64,000 nt of DNA from Kordiimonas marina (GCF_023006325.1 NZ_JAINDF010000004.1:372001-436000); one strand, 5' to 3'; shown: positions 17,461-26,698, counted from the first letter of the stretch. A program made the numbers and translations. The notes: generated by a model not told the origin, from the sequence alone.

Positions 17461-18360
17461 ATGACAAATGTGAGCAGGTTCAAAACCTATGCGTCCTACC
17501 TGTTGGTGGTTTTGGCGATGCTGCTCTATGGCGGCGTGGCGGTCATGTCTGCCGATTTGGTCCCAGACCTCCCCCCGCATGCTCACGCAAAACCCTATGG
17601 TAGCGACTGGGAATGCGACACGGGCTTTCAGGAAAAGGGTGATAGTTGCATTGCCTTGGCTGCGCCCGCCAACAGTTTTCTGAATGGTCAAAAATATGGG
17701 TCTGGCTGGGAATGCTCTTTCGGTTATCGTCTGCGCGGCCAGCCGCCTGTCTGCGATGCCATTACGGTGCCGCCAAACGGATATTTGAAGGATTCCGTCT
17801 TTGGGGACGGTTGGGGCTGCAACCGGGGCTACCGGAAACATGGTAACGCCTGCCTTGCGATTGCCGTGCCGCTGCATGGATATCTGACCGGGGACGCCGC
17901 CGGCTCCGATTGGGAATGCGAGCGAGGCTTTTATCAACAGGACCGTGCGTGCGTCGCCATCCCTGTGCCGGAACATGGTTATCTGTCCGATGTGGCGCTG
18001 GGTCACGGCTGGGCATGTGAACGCGGCTTCCGGGCGAACGGGACTATATGCCAGGCGATCTCCATACCCGAGCACAGTTACCTGAACGATAGCCAGTATG
18101 GGACTGGGTGGTCCTGTGACAGAGGCTATCAGAAGTCGGGCAATGACTGTGTTGCCGTCCATCTGCCGACGCACGCCTATCTCACGGCGGCTGCCTATCA
18201 TCGGGACGGCTGGGCCTGTGAAAGGGGTTACAGAAAAGTGCCCGGCGCCTGTATCAGCATCATCATTCCTGATCATGCCCACTTGGCCTATTCGGGAAAT
18301 GACTGGGCCTGCGACAAGCCTTTCTCGAAGGAGCAAGATCAATGCGTAGAAGGCCCGTAG
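17461..18360 (+). CDS. Exported Cys-rich tandem-repeat protein
   Basis: ATG 17461 opens an N-terminal membrane/signal segment (SYLLVVLAMLLYGGVAVMSA) in a 299-residue protein. From about residue 40 it consists of eight tandem units of about 33 residues with the pattern P-x-H-(S/G)-Y-L-x(5-7)-G-x-x-W-x-C-x-x-G-(F/Y)-x(5-8)-C-x-(A/S)-I-x-(V/I). Each unit has one Trp and two Cys (16 Cys in all), suggesting one disulfide per repeat in the periplasm or outside the cell, somewhat EGF-like. I know no named family for it. It lies between the 139-aa gene and hflK in the mobile element's left cargo. Confidence 0.75.
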   Translation: MTNVSRFKTYASYLLVVLAMLLYGGVAVMSADLVPDLPPHAHAKPYGSDWECDTGFQEKGDSCIALAAPANSFLNGQKYGSGWECSFGYRLRGQPPVCDAITVPPNGYLKDSVFGDGWGCNRGYRKHGNACLAIAVPLHGYLTGDAAGSDWECERGFYQQDRACVAIPVPEHGYLSDVALGHGWACERGFRANGTICQAISIPEHSYLNDSQYGTGWSCDRGYQKSGNDCVAVHLPTHAYLTAAAYHRDGWACERGYRKVPGACISIIIPDHAHLAYSGNDWACDKPFSKEQDQCVEGP

Positions 18361-18418
18361 AAACAGGAAAAGGATTGGCCACACAACACCAACCCGTCAC
18401 GGCATCGGATTCCACCTT

Positions 18419-18486
18419 TTCTGCGGCAATCGGGCTATTGACGCTCGCCTGGGTGACCCGGCGAAAGAGCCGTTCCAGAACCGGCA
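18419..18486 (+). pseudogene. 3' remnant of a second nhaA copy
   Basis: Positions 18419-18463 are identical to 13977-14021 in nhaA (45 bp), and similarity continues for about 20 bp with a 1-bp deletion and a few substitutions, up to near the end of nhaA. Nothing else of nhaA is present. It is therefore a relic of another NhaA gene end, or a recombination scar, sitting upstream of hflK. Confidence 0.8.
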
Positions 18487-18630
18487 GGGAGGGGCCGCCA
18501 AAAACCTGTCTAGCTCATCGCCGCAGTCGACGCTTACGCCTTTATCTTCAGCCAACAAGGCCTGATGGCAAGCGTCAACATCGAGGACACCAAAATCTCA
18601 AAAATCAAACGCTAGAAAAGGGCCGGACAC

Positions 18631-19710
18631 ATGGCACCCAACGACAACAATAATAATGAAGACAGGCGCACCCCTTGGCGGAGGCCAAGGAGGCCGGGGG
18701 CAGGCAACGATGATCCGATCAGGCAGATGCAGGAGCGCCTAAGGCGGATATTGCCGGGCGGCGGCACCGGTCGCGGAATCGGCGGCTTTCTGGTGCCCGC
18801 CCTTGCCGTGCTTCTGATCGTCATCCTGTGGTCCAGCATCTACACTGTGCCCAGCGATTCCGTCGCCGTGATTCAGCGCTTCGGCAAATACACCAAGGAT
18901 GTGCCTCCGGGGCTTCACCTCAAGCTGCCGCTCGGGATCGATGTCGCGACCCTTGTGCCGGTCAAACGGCAGCTCAAGCAGGAGTTCGGTTTTTTCACCG
19001 CCGGAGCACACGACCCCTACCAAAGTCCGCAGCCCAGAGACATGCAGCGGGAGACCCAGATGGTTACCGGCGACCTGAATGCCGCCCTGGTTGAATGGGT
19101 CGTGCAATACCGGGTTTCCGATCCGGTGAAATTCCTGTTCGAAGTGCGCGAGCCCAGCGAGACGCTCCGCTATGTCTCCGAATCCGTCATGCGCGAGGTG
19201 GTGGGCGACCGCACGGTCGACGAAGTCATCACCATCGGCCGCCAGGAAATCGAGACCGAGGCGCTGGTGAAAATGCAGGCGCTTTCGACCAAATATGCCA
19301 TGGGGCTGAGCATCGACCAGGTCCAGCTCAAGAACATCAACCCGCCGAAGCCTGTGCAGGAATCCTTCAACGAGGTCAACCAGGCCCAGCAGGAAAAAGA
19401 AAAGCTGATCAACGAGGCGCGACGCGACTATAACAAGGTCATCCCCCTGGCCGAAGGCGAGAAGGACCAGCGGATCCGCGAGGCCGACGGCTATCGCCTG
19501 AAACGCATCAATGAAGCCGAGGGCGATGCCGCCCGCTTCAAGGCCTTGCTGGTGCAATATCAGCTCGCGCCCGAGGTAACCCGCCGCAGGCTTTATATCG
19601 AAACGCTCGAAAGCGTGCTGCCGGGCATCAAATCGAAAATCGTCATCGACGCGCAATCGACGAGCGTCCTGCCCCTGTTGAACCTCGATAGCCCCGAAGG
19701 GAAAAAATAA
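18631..19710 (+). CDS. hflK: HflK-like SPFH membrane protein
   Basis: The protein has 359 residues with the HflK order: a Gly/Pro/Arg-rich cytoplasmic N-terminus, one membrane segment near residues 50-68 (FLVPALAVLLIVILWSS), the SPFH/band-7 domain (SVAVIQRFGKYTKDVPPGLH) and a coiled-coil region rich in Glu/Ala/Arg. AAAGGG precedes the ATG. Family role: with HflC it forms a cage around FtsH and modulates membrane-protein turnover. Its stop overlaps the hflC start (TAATG). It lies inside the Tn7-like element without an FtsH or HflX neighbour, so it is probably an accessory copy for membrane stress. Confidence 0.92.
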   Translation: MAPNDNNNNEDRRTPWRRPRRPGAGNDDPIRQMQERLRRILPGGGTGRGIGGFLVPALAVLLIVILWSSIYTVPSDSVAVIQRFGKYTKDVPPGLHLKLPLGIDVATLVPVKRQLKQEFGFFTAGAHDPYQSPQPRDMQRETQMVTGDLNAALVEWVVQYRVSDPVKFLFEVREPSETLRYVSESVMREVVGDRTVDEVITIGRQEIETEALVKMQALSTKYAMGLSIDQVQLKNINPPKPVQESFNEVNQAQQEKEKLINEARRDYNKVIPLAEGEKDQRIREADGYRLKRINEAEGDAARFKALLVQYQLAPEVTRRRLYIETLESVLPGIKSKIVIDAQSTSVLPLLNLDSPEGKK

Positions 19711-20711
19711 TGTCGCGCCCGCTCAAAATAGCCCTGTTCCTGGTGCTGGGTGCCATTCTCGTCGGCATCTCGGGGGCATTCTACACCGTCAGCGAAGTCG
19801 AGCAGATCATCATCACCCAGTTCGGCAAACCTGTGGGCAAACCGGTCACGACAGCGGGCCTGAAGATGAAAATCCCGTACATTCAGGAGGTCAATTCGAT
19901 CGATCGCAGGGTTCTCGAATGGGACGGCAACCCATCCGACATGCCGACGAAGGACAAGCTCTATATCTCGGTCGATCTGTTCGCGCGCTGGCGCATTGTC
20001 GACCCGCTGCAGTATTTCCTGCGCCTGAGGGACGAGCGCAGCGCCCAGTCCCGGTTGGACGATATCCTGGGCAGCGAAACCCGCAACGCTGTAGCCAAGC
20101 ACGAGCTTATCGAGATCATCCGCACCACCAAGGACCGGGTTCCTCTGCGCGACACCTACCTGACCGATGCCGAGCGCGAGCTACACATGGGGGCGCTTGT
20201 GCCGATCCAGAAAGGCCGCACGACCGTGGAACGCGAGCTGTTTGCCGCGGCGGCGGAAAAGGTGCGCGTCTTTGGCATCGAACTGCTGGATATCCGCTTC
20301 AAGCGCATCAACTATAACGAAAGCGTGCGCCCCAAGATATATGACCGCATGATCAGCGAACGCCGCCAGATTGCCGAACGCTTCCTGTCGGAAGGCAATG
20401 GCGAGGCCGCCCGGATACGCGGCAACAGGGTGCGGGACCTCAATAAAATCCAGTCGGAGGCCTATAAGCAGGTCGAAGAAATTCGCGGCAAGGCCGACGC
20501 GGCCGCCGCCGAAATCTATACGAAAGCCTACAACCAGTCGCCCGTCTCCGCCGAGTTTTACGAGTTCACCCGAACCCTTCAATCCTACAAGGCCATCATG
20601 GGAAAAGATGCGACGCTGATCCTGACCACCGACAGTGACCTCTTCAAATTCCTGAAAGAGATGAAGGCCACATCGACCGGCTCGACCGGGACGGCACCCT
20701 CCCGGCATTAA
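19710..20711 (+). CDS. hflC: HflC-like SPFH membrane protein
   Basis: The protein has 333 residues: an N-terminal membrane anchor (KIALFLVLGAILVGISGAF), an SPFH domain (YTVSEVEQIIITQFGKPVG), and then an Ala/Glu/Arg-rich helix with SEGNGEAARIRGNRVRDLNK, a region conserved in HflC. The ATG shares one base with the hflK stop, so the pair is translationally coupled. Periplasmic topology is expected for the SPFH part. It is a partner of HflK in regulating FtsH. Confidence 0.92.
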   Translation: MSRPLKIALFLVLGAILVGISGAFYTVSEVEQIIITQFGKPVGKPVTTAGLKMKIPYIQEVNSIDRRVLEWDGNPSDMPTKDKLYISVDLFARWRIVDPLQYFLRLRDERSAQSRLDDILGSETRNAVAKHELIEIIRTTKDRVPLRDTYLTDAERELHMGALVPIQKGRTTVERELFAAAAEKVRVFGIELLDIRFKRINYNESVRPKIYDRMISERRQIAERFLSEGNGEAARIRGNRVRDLNKIQSEAYKQVEEIRGKADAAAAEIYTKAYNQSPVSAEFYEFTRTLQSYKAIMGKDATLILTTDSDLFKFLKEMKATSTGSTGTAPSRH

Positions 20712-21092
20712 CCATGCTCGCCCCTTGGGCACGAAGCCGCCCGCTCGCCGATCTTCAACGTGTTTAACGCTGGACGCTGTCGGTTTGGATCCAGTTGTCG
20801 CGCCCGGAGCCTTGTTTTCCGTTCAATATAATTACCGACGATAACTTTCGGTTATCGTCCAGAATTGTGGTATCGGCTTTCAACTCGCGAAGAAGTAAGC
20901 CAAGCAGCAAAAAGCCCCGCCTCGGCTGAAGCGGGGCTACGCCCACACGGGGCAAGCCTACTTAAAGCCCATCAAGGGCAAGCAATCATTATTGTAGCTC
21001 ATTTATTCTGCAAGTAAACCCGGCGCATTGCTAGACAGCCGTGTTCGAGCCTCTTCGCCAGCAGATCAGCCTGCGTTTAACTGATTTTCTGC
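20712..21092. other. Intergenic region between hflC and tniQ
   Basis: No gene was found in this stretch of about 380 bp. It holds a hairpin GACGATAAC-TTTCG-GTTATCGTC (20837-20859) without a T-tract and a terminator-like hairpin at 20908-20938. It separates the plus-strand stress cargo from the convergent tns operon. No end-repeat copies were seen here, which argues against a separate transposon boundary at this point. Confidence 0.6.
20908..20938 (-). terminator. Probable terminator of the tns operon
   Basis: On the minus strand AGCCCCGC pairs with GCGGGGCT and is followed by TTTTTG. It lies about 155 bp past the tniQ stop, in the right orientation to end the tnsABC-tniQ transcript. Confidence 0.7.
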
Positions 21093-23015
21093 CTACATGG
21101 CATCAGAGATGCGGGAGATTGCTCTAATAGTAGCTGGAGAGAGGTCCCGGAGCTTGAGAAACCCATCTCCTCTTCCCAGATCAATCGATATCTTGAGATC
21201 AGAGATATCCACTTCCAGATTGTCGCCCCCATCGCGAGCACTCAAGCGCTTCGTCAATACGGATTTTTTCACATATGTTTCAGCAAAGGCTATTATATCT
21301 GCTAAGTTGTAGATAGGCGCCTGCCCGTCAAGCTTTGATCGAATGGCGGTTTCGTCGTTGGTATCGCACAGAACCTCCAGTTGGCGTCTCTTCAGGTCTA
21401 AAGCTCTCATAGCTGATACCTGCGACAACCATTCCTGTCCGGCCGCGCGCATAATATCCCAACAACAGTAATAAAACCGGTTGAGAGTTTTAACTGCTTC
21501 CGCAATGAATCTTGGTGGAATGCGGCCGCTCACCAAAGCGTCTATCGCATCGGATGGTTTGAGATGCTGTCGTGTCCGGGCTACTTTATATGCCCCTGCC
21601 AGAGCACAGCCTGTGTTATTACCAAAGAAAGCTGGTTTGAATGCAGCCGCTGGCATCTCAAAGAGCTGCTGCGCTTCCGACTGAGACACACAATATGCAT
21701 ACCCACCCATCTCCACCAAGCTTCTGCGTCGGTACAAATAGCCACCATTAATTAGCTGAACCAAGAGCCCCTTGCTTATCCCCAAATGCTTCATGGCATC
21801 TGGTAATAGCCAAGAATTTGCGATCTCATTTTTGTACTTTTTAACACTTAGCGCCGTCACGCGATAATGACTTTGGCCATGAAGGCGAAGCCTGAAGCCT
21901 TTGAGCTCCCTATCAATCATGAGCTCATGGAAGCGCTTTGACGAAACATGTAATTCGCGCTTTACCTCCTCTTTGGTGAGATACCATTTCCTCCTTAGGT
22001 CGGCATTGTATAACGCCCCGTTGCCACGCCCCGTTATCAAAGATCGGAGAGGGTCCGACATTGCAAAATCAGACAGAGGGCCTTTGAGGAGTTCGTGATC
22101 ACCTTTTTTATCTTCAGTAACGATACGCTTATACAGCCTATCAATACCTAGAGAGTAACAAAGCTTATCCCCTGGTTGGTCCCTGAAAGCGGACTCCCTC
22201 GGAAATTTTGACAGGTACTCGATGAAACCATGAGGCCAATCAATAAAACAATACGCGACTGCCTCTACGGCAGACCTCCAACTAAACTGACGCAATCTAA
22301 AACCCTGATCTATACTCGGTATGAAATCAGTGAGTAGGCGAACATTCGAGAGAAAAATGTTGAGAGGAACCGCTTCCCAGACATTTCCATTGCTGGGCGA
22401 AGGTAAACTAAAAGGGATAGGTAATTTTCTAGCCAGAAGCTGTGCGAACGCAACTGAAGAACTAGGGGCTTGACATACTTCCGATAGACGAAAGTCAAAG
22501 TCACAATTTTGGCAACGGGATACGTTGGCGCGACGCCATGAAAAAGAAGAAAGGCATTGCTGGCATCGATCGAGTAAATAGCAGCGATGACGCGGGCAAA
22601 CTTTTAATGATATGAACTCCCACGCAGCAAAAAGATAACCAAATTCCGCCAAACATTTTGGACAGATATTTGGCGCTTTGGCACGCATATCCATGACATC
22701 AAATTCATGAACGCCATCGAGGCTCAGCTTTCTGTGGTTACCGCTTCCACGCGGCATACAAGCACTTCGTCTAAAAACATATTCTTTCGATCCCAACAGG
22801 TCAGAAATCTGTTTCGATACTCGATACGTCTGCGACCAACCGAAGCACGCGTTATTGATCCCAAATAGTTTGTATGTCCAATCGGTATTTGGGTAATAGT
22901 TGGCTTCGGTAAGACGCACCATGTATCCCAATACGCTTTCGGCCGCTTGCGGAGCAATCAGCACAGCAGGAACTCGAACCGGTGCCGTAATTTCATCTTT
23001 AGCGTCCCGCGACAC
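21093..23015 (-). CDS. tniQ: TniQ/TnsD-type target-selection protein
   Basis: The protein has 640 residues, the long TnsD-like form. The N-terminal TniQ domain contains ESVLGYMVRLTEANYYPN. A zinc-binding set follows: C-P-K-C near residue 115, C-P-R-H near 135, then C-Q-Q-C and C-Q-N-C. The C-terminal half carries helix-turn-helix-like segments (KEEVKRELHVSSKRFHELMI and DAMKHLGISKGLLVQLI). Family role: it recognises a fixed attachment site and recruits TnsC. The insertion beside tRNA-Ile2 suggests it reads that tRNA gene, which is inference. GTG 23015 overlaps the tnsC stop (TAGTG). Codons are more AT-rich than in host genes. Confidence 0.88.
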   Translation of the reverse strand: MSRDAKDEITAPVRVPAVLIAPQAAESVLGYMVRLTEANYYPNTDWTYKLFGINNACFGWSQTYRVSKQISDLLGSKEYVFRRSACMPRGSGNHRKLSLDGVHEFDVMDMRAKAPNICPKCLAEFGYLFAAWEFISLKVCPRHRCYLLDRCQQCLSSFSWRRANVSRCQNCDFDFRLSEVCQAPSSSVAFAQLLARKLPIPFSLPSPSNGNVWEAVPLNIFLSNVRLLTDFIPSIDQGFRLRQFSWRSAVEAVAYCFIDWPHGFIEYLSKFPRESAFRDQPGDKLCYSLGIDRLYKRIVTEDKKGDHELLKGPLSDFAMSDPLRSLITGRGNGALYNADLRRKWYLTKEEVKRELHVSSKRFHELMIDRELKGFRLRLHGQSHYRVTALSVKKYKNEIANSWLLPDAMKHLGISKGLLVQLINGGYLYRRRSLVEMGGYAYCVSQSEAQQLFEMPAAAFKPAFFGNNTGCALAGAYKVARTRQHLKPSDAIDALVSGRIPPRFIAEAVKTLNRFYYCCWDIMRAAGQEWLSQVSAMRALDLKRRQLEVLCDTNDETAIRSKLDGQAPIYNLADIIAFAETYVKKSVLTKRLSARDGGDNLEVDISDLKISIDLGRGDGFLKLRDLSPATIRAISRISDAM

Positions 23016-23950
23016 TATGAGCTCGCAGTGGGTAATGCACCAAAGAGGTCTTGCGCAGCAGATCCGAATGGGTTGGCCATCCCATCCATATCCTTGTGGC
23101 CTCTGCAGAACTGACTGAATGCTCTCGAAAAATGCTCTGCTTTAAGCACCTCGGAATCGTCAAGGACGGCACTCACGCCAACAAGCTGGAGAAACCCAAC
23201 CAACCTTCCTATGAGCCCTCCGCAGACATAGTGCAGTATCTTGGCTGCCCTTTCTCCAGCGATCACACCACTGTTTTCGAACGGTAACTCCTCTGAGAAG
23301 AGAGCTAAAATCGTTCTAAACCGGGCGACATCATCCTTTGTCTTGAGCGGAAAGGGCATCATCTCAAGCCAGGTCGTTACTCGACGAGCTAATTGTTCAT
23401 TCTCACGAATGACCTGAAGCGTGCTTGGCATACCAGCAAGTATGAATGCACAGTCGCAGTCACTCACAACCGATTTAAGCCACTCCGTTGCCGCCAAAGC
23501 AATCTTCCTATTTTCTTTGTCTATGAGATGTTGGCATTCATCCAACACGACTAACGGCACTCCAAGGTCTCGGATGTATCCGGTTACCCGCCTCGTCATA
23601 TTCGTCAAAACGCCTTTATCTGCATAAGGATCACCTAACTGTGACAGAATCCCTGATGCGAGGGACTTAGGACTACATTCGGATGGCACCTGCACAAGCA
23701 GGACTGACTCTCTATGGTCGACCCTATTCGCCTTTGTATGGAAGACATCCCGAAATCGCTTCAAAAGGGTAGATTTCCCGCTACCACTCTCACCGAACAC
23801 CAGCATGATGTGCGCTGATCTGGATGCTCTTGCCATTTCAAAAAAAATGTTCACCTGCCGAAGGGCACTCATCGTGAAGTCAAAATCAAAATAAAGGTTA
23901 TTCAAATTCCCAAGCGCCTTAAGGCGGCGATCATCCACGTCCTTAACCAT
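23015..23950 (-). CDS. tnsC: TnsC-type AAA+ transposition ATPase
   Basis: ATG 23950 has GGAG 9 nt upstream; the protein is 311 residues. Walker A is GESGSGKST (53-61) and Walker B is LVVLDECQHL (about 125-135). A sensor-like region, ILAGMPSTLQVIRENEQLARR, is typical of the TnsC/TniB group. Family role: an ATP-dependent filament that links the target selector TniQ to the TnsA/TnsB transposase and sets target immunity. It is encoded between tnsB (stop 8 bp upstream of this start) and tniQ (overlapping). Confidence 0.93.
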   Translation of the reverse strand: MVKDVDDRRLKALGNLNNLYFDFDFTMSALRQVNIFFEMARASRSAHIMLVFGESGSGKSTLLKRFRDVFHTKANRVDHRESVLLVQVPSECSPKSLASGILSQLGDPYADKGVLTNMTRRVTGYIRDLGVPLVVLDECQHLIDKENRKIALAATEWLKSVVSDCDCAFILAGMPSTLQVIRENEQLARRVTTWLEMMPFPLKTKDDVARFRTILALFSEELPFENSGVIAGERAAKILHYVCGGLIGRLVGFLQLVGVSAVLDDSEVLKAEHFSRAFSQFCRGHKDMDGMANPFGSAAQDLFGALPTASS

Positions 23951-23955
23951 GTGTC

Positions 23956-25902
23956 CTACTCCCAAAAGCCCGATTTACCCCATCCACTCCGTGCAGCGAG
24001 ACCAAGAAGCTCCTGCGTATCAACTTCATCAAAGTCCGGTGGCCCAGCACTGTGTCCCTTGGGATCGCCCCTCTCCCTTGTGCGATTTTGATACTCCGCA
24101 TGGCGAGCTGCGCGCTTGTTGGATTTTCGCTTAACTCCGTCCTGTTTTGCCGAGAGCATTTCGTAAATTCGTTTGAGGTGCCGCTGAATGTCGTAAGTGC
24201 TTTCGCCAGCCATTCTATGCGCCGCTATTTCTTTCCGGATCAGCTGATATTGCCATTTACCGACCCCGTACAGATTTGAATCCGTACATGAGACACTGAT
24301 GAATCTTTCACGTTGTTCGTCAAAGACATGGATCATTCCCAAGTCTAACGGGTCCACCTTCACTTTGACCTTTCGAGGCTTCCCAAAGCGCCTAAAGAGG
24401 TCCCCAAGTTCCGTACAGTTATATCTGGCGTTGTGGATGAATATTCCTGAGTTCCTGAGTGTTCTTGTCTCAGCCTCACCCAGGGTGATCTTGAGGTCCT
24501 CCACATTCACCGGCAGGTCGACAGGCTGCCTCGATACACCTTGCTGCCAAAACTCAATTGGGAACCCTTCTATGCCGCGATGAAATTTCCGCGCATAAAC
24601 ATCAACTATCCATTTGAATAGAGCTTCCTTGAAATCAGCGAATTGAATTGCGGCACGGCTAACAGGGTCGTAGTCACCTTTCTTGACAATATTGGAAAAC
24701 GTCCGCCCCTGTAGACCTGACAGAAAACCATCATTCAATGTCCGGAAGAAACGCTCAACCGCCCCTTTGTATTGGGGCGTCCGCACTGGATTATGAATTA
24801 TGCTGATGCCAAACGTGCCGCAAACATCCCGCAAACTTTCGCTGTGAAACTCAAGGCCGTTATCCAAGATGATTTTCCGCGGTAGTCCGTGGCACGGCCA
24901 AGTGCCTTCTATTGAGGAGAACTCCGCCAAAAATTCGCCCTTGTGCATGATGCCATTGCGAAGGCACATCATGAGACTCTCATACCCAGGCGCCGCAAAC
25001 CCGAGATATACCCCCCATGGCATTCTGGAATATAGGTCCAAGGCAACCGTAAGTGTGGGGCGAGCGACGTATAGAGACCCCCCTGGTACTGTCTCCAGAT
25101 CTACTTCCGTATGATCGATCAAAACATAGTCGAGTGGTGCCTCAGCGACTATGCCCGCTCCGGAACAGCGGAAGTATCTGTCCGCGGCCAGAGCCCCCTC
25201 CCTGGCTCGCATTTTTTCATAGGGGTCCATAGTATCGACAATACGATATATGCTGGCCCTGGATGGAAGTTTCAGGCGGTCTTCTTTTGCTCGCTTTTGG
25301 TTTTCCTCAATAAATCTGGGAACGATGTCTGAATCGATAACCGCCTGAAGCGTTTTCTGTTCCCTTGTTAGATACTTCTCGCCCAGGATATCCGAAATGA
25401 GCAACTTGGCCTCGGCATCGAGCCTGTTGTAGCGGCCTCCTCGCTTTTGGGGCGGCCTAAGCAGAGCCCCCAGCGAATAGTTTTCTTTTTTCTAACGCTT
25501 ATACCATCGATAGACCGTCGTAGGTTTCGGCGGATTTTCATCCCCCAAGTCAGTTGCCACCTTTTCAATCACATTCACGATTTTCGAGCGGAAGGACTTC
25601 TGCGGGTCGGTATCTCGCAACTCCAGCAAATACCTCTCTTTCCTGAGCACCTCAGCTTTTTGATTCGGCGGCAATAGATCCAGTGGCGTTTTTGCTACGA
25701 CAGGGCTGCCATCTGAATCTGGCTTTAGAATTAGCTCTCCTGAGAGGATTTCTTTCTCAGCCTCCTCTCTTCTGAGTACGTGCCGGTGCCCGGTCTCCAC
25801 GGCTTCAAATATAATCCGTCCACAGTCGGACACCTCGGTTACAAGAAGTTCGACACCTCCAAGTAAGTACCTTTGCGTGGCCTCAATCCTGAAACGTGAC
25901 AT
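23956..25902 (-). pseudogene. tnsB: TnsB-type DDE transposase interrupted by an in-frame amber codon
   Basis: ATG 25902 has AAGGAG 6 nt upstream and overlaps the end of tnsA. The frame runs 136 codons, meets TAG at 25494-25492, and then continues in the same frame to 23956 (648 codons in total). Residues just after the stop (KKENYSLGALLRPPQKRGGR) still look like the TnsB N-terminal DNA-binding region. The DDE catalytic core is intact: D in LIDHTEVD, D in IILDNGLEF and E in YKGAVERFF. There is no frameshift. The shorter frame 23956-25404 lacks its own ribosome site. Either the transposase is inactivated by a nonsense mutation, or amber suppression or a sequencing error applies. Confidence 0.88.
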
Positions 25903-26509
25903 TTGAAGCTCCTTCTGATGGCAACGAAAAAACTGCCTGGGCATTGATCGGCTTTTGAAGGTCCAAACAAATCAGGCGACCAACGACGCACTGCAAAAGT
26001 GCGGTTTCGATATCGACGCCTTTAAAGTTGGAAAAGTCAGAGAGCCGCTTTGGGCCTAGGGCCAATTCAGTAAGAATTGCGTCTCGTAGGCGCGCCGCAA
26101 GCGGCTTTCGTGTTAGACGCATTAACCGCACTACATTGTCACGGAGTGGTGCCCTGAAAACCTCACTACGCAGCACGAGCTTTAGGCTCAAACCCAACTC
26201 GGCTAAACGCCTCGTAATGTCCGTGAGCCGAGCCATTTGAACATGGTCCTCAAGAACCTTGTCGGGCTTTACCTCTACATAGAAAGAACCACTGTCTGTG
26301 GCTACCAGCGCATCTGGCGTGTAGCGAGTGTCAGACCATAAAAATGTACGCGGCTGAGCTTTGAAAGAAATGATCTCTGGATCGACTTCAAGCCATTCAA
26401 AGTATGCCTGCTCAATCTGGCTCTCCCAGGGAACCAGGCCACTAACCTTTATACTCGCGTGATAACCCACAACACGATGGGTGCTCCGCCTGACAATTTT
26501 TCGAACCAT
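25883..26509 (-). CDS. tnsA: TnsA-type endonuclease subunit of the transposase
   Basis: ATG 26509 has AGGAG about 8 nt upstream; the protein is 208 residues. The N-terminal TnsA nuclease domain shows E33 (ESQIEQAYFEWLE), D66 (RYTPDALV), and E79-V-K81 (FYVEVKPDK), the restriction-enzyme-like catalytic set that cuts the 5' ends of the transposon. A C-terminal helical domain with TRKPLAARLRDAILTEL probably contacts TnsC. It is the first gene of the tns operon. The upstream region shared with an XRE gene contains a perfect palindrome (26615-26631). Confidence 0.92.
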   Translation of the reverse strand: MVRKIVRRSTHRVVGYHASIKVSGLVPWESQIEQAYFEWLEVDPEIISFKAQPRTFLWSDTRYTPDALVATDSGSFYVEVKPDKVLEDHVQMARLTDITRRLAELGLSLKLVLRSEVFRAPLRDNVVRLMRLTRKPLAARLRDAILTELALGPKRLSDFSNFKGVDIETALLQCVVGRLICLDLQKPINAQAVFSLPSEGASNVTFQD

Positions 26510-26614
26510 AAAAATTCTCCTGCCCTCGCACAAAAATGGGAGCACAAAAGATATTAATGAGTCAAATTTTGATATTTTTTCGCTCTTTTTTGAGCCATTT
26601 CAAGGCCAGTTCAA

Positions 26615-26631
26615 TGGTAGAATTTCTACCA
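26615..26631. promoter_or_regulatory. Perfect palindrome between tnsA and XRE gene
   Basis: TGGTAGAA-T-TTCTACCA (8-bp arms, 1-bp centre) lies 106 bp upstream of tnsA and 68 bp upstream of the XRE gene. Its position between divergent genes makes it the likely operator of the XRE protein, which would then control the transposition genes. The sequence is observed; the binding is inferred. Confidence 0.65.
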
Positions 26632-26698
26632 ATGGAGTGTATACTGTATTGTCGAGTCGGGCTGGTATATGCTTGATGTTCAATGAGGAATCATACGT

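Noticed and set aside
18342-18653. 103-codon frame upstream of hflK
   Set aside because: It spans the nhaA scar and non-coding DNA, includes out-of-place nhaA residues and overlaps the hflK start; no ribosome site.
20837-20859. Hairpin GACGATAAC/GTTATCGTC as terminator of hflC
   Set aside because: There is no T-tract on either strand; it is recorded only as a hairpin in the intergenic region.
25404-25494. Programmed frameshift in tnsB
   Set aside because: The two parts are in the same frame (90 bp apart, divisible by three); the interruption is a plain TAG, not a slip site.
21093-26509. CRISPR-associated transposon (CAST)
   Set aside because: No cas gene, array or guide-like repeat was seen; TniQ is the long TnsD-like form that recognises a fixed site.
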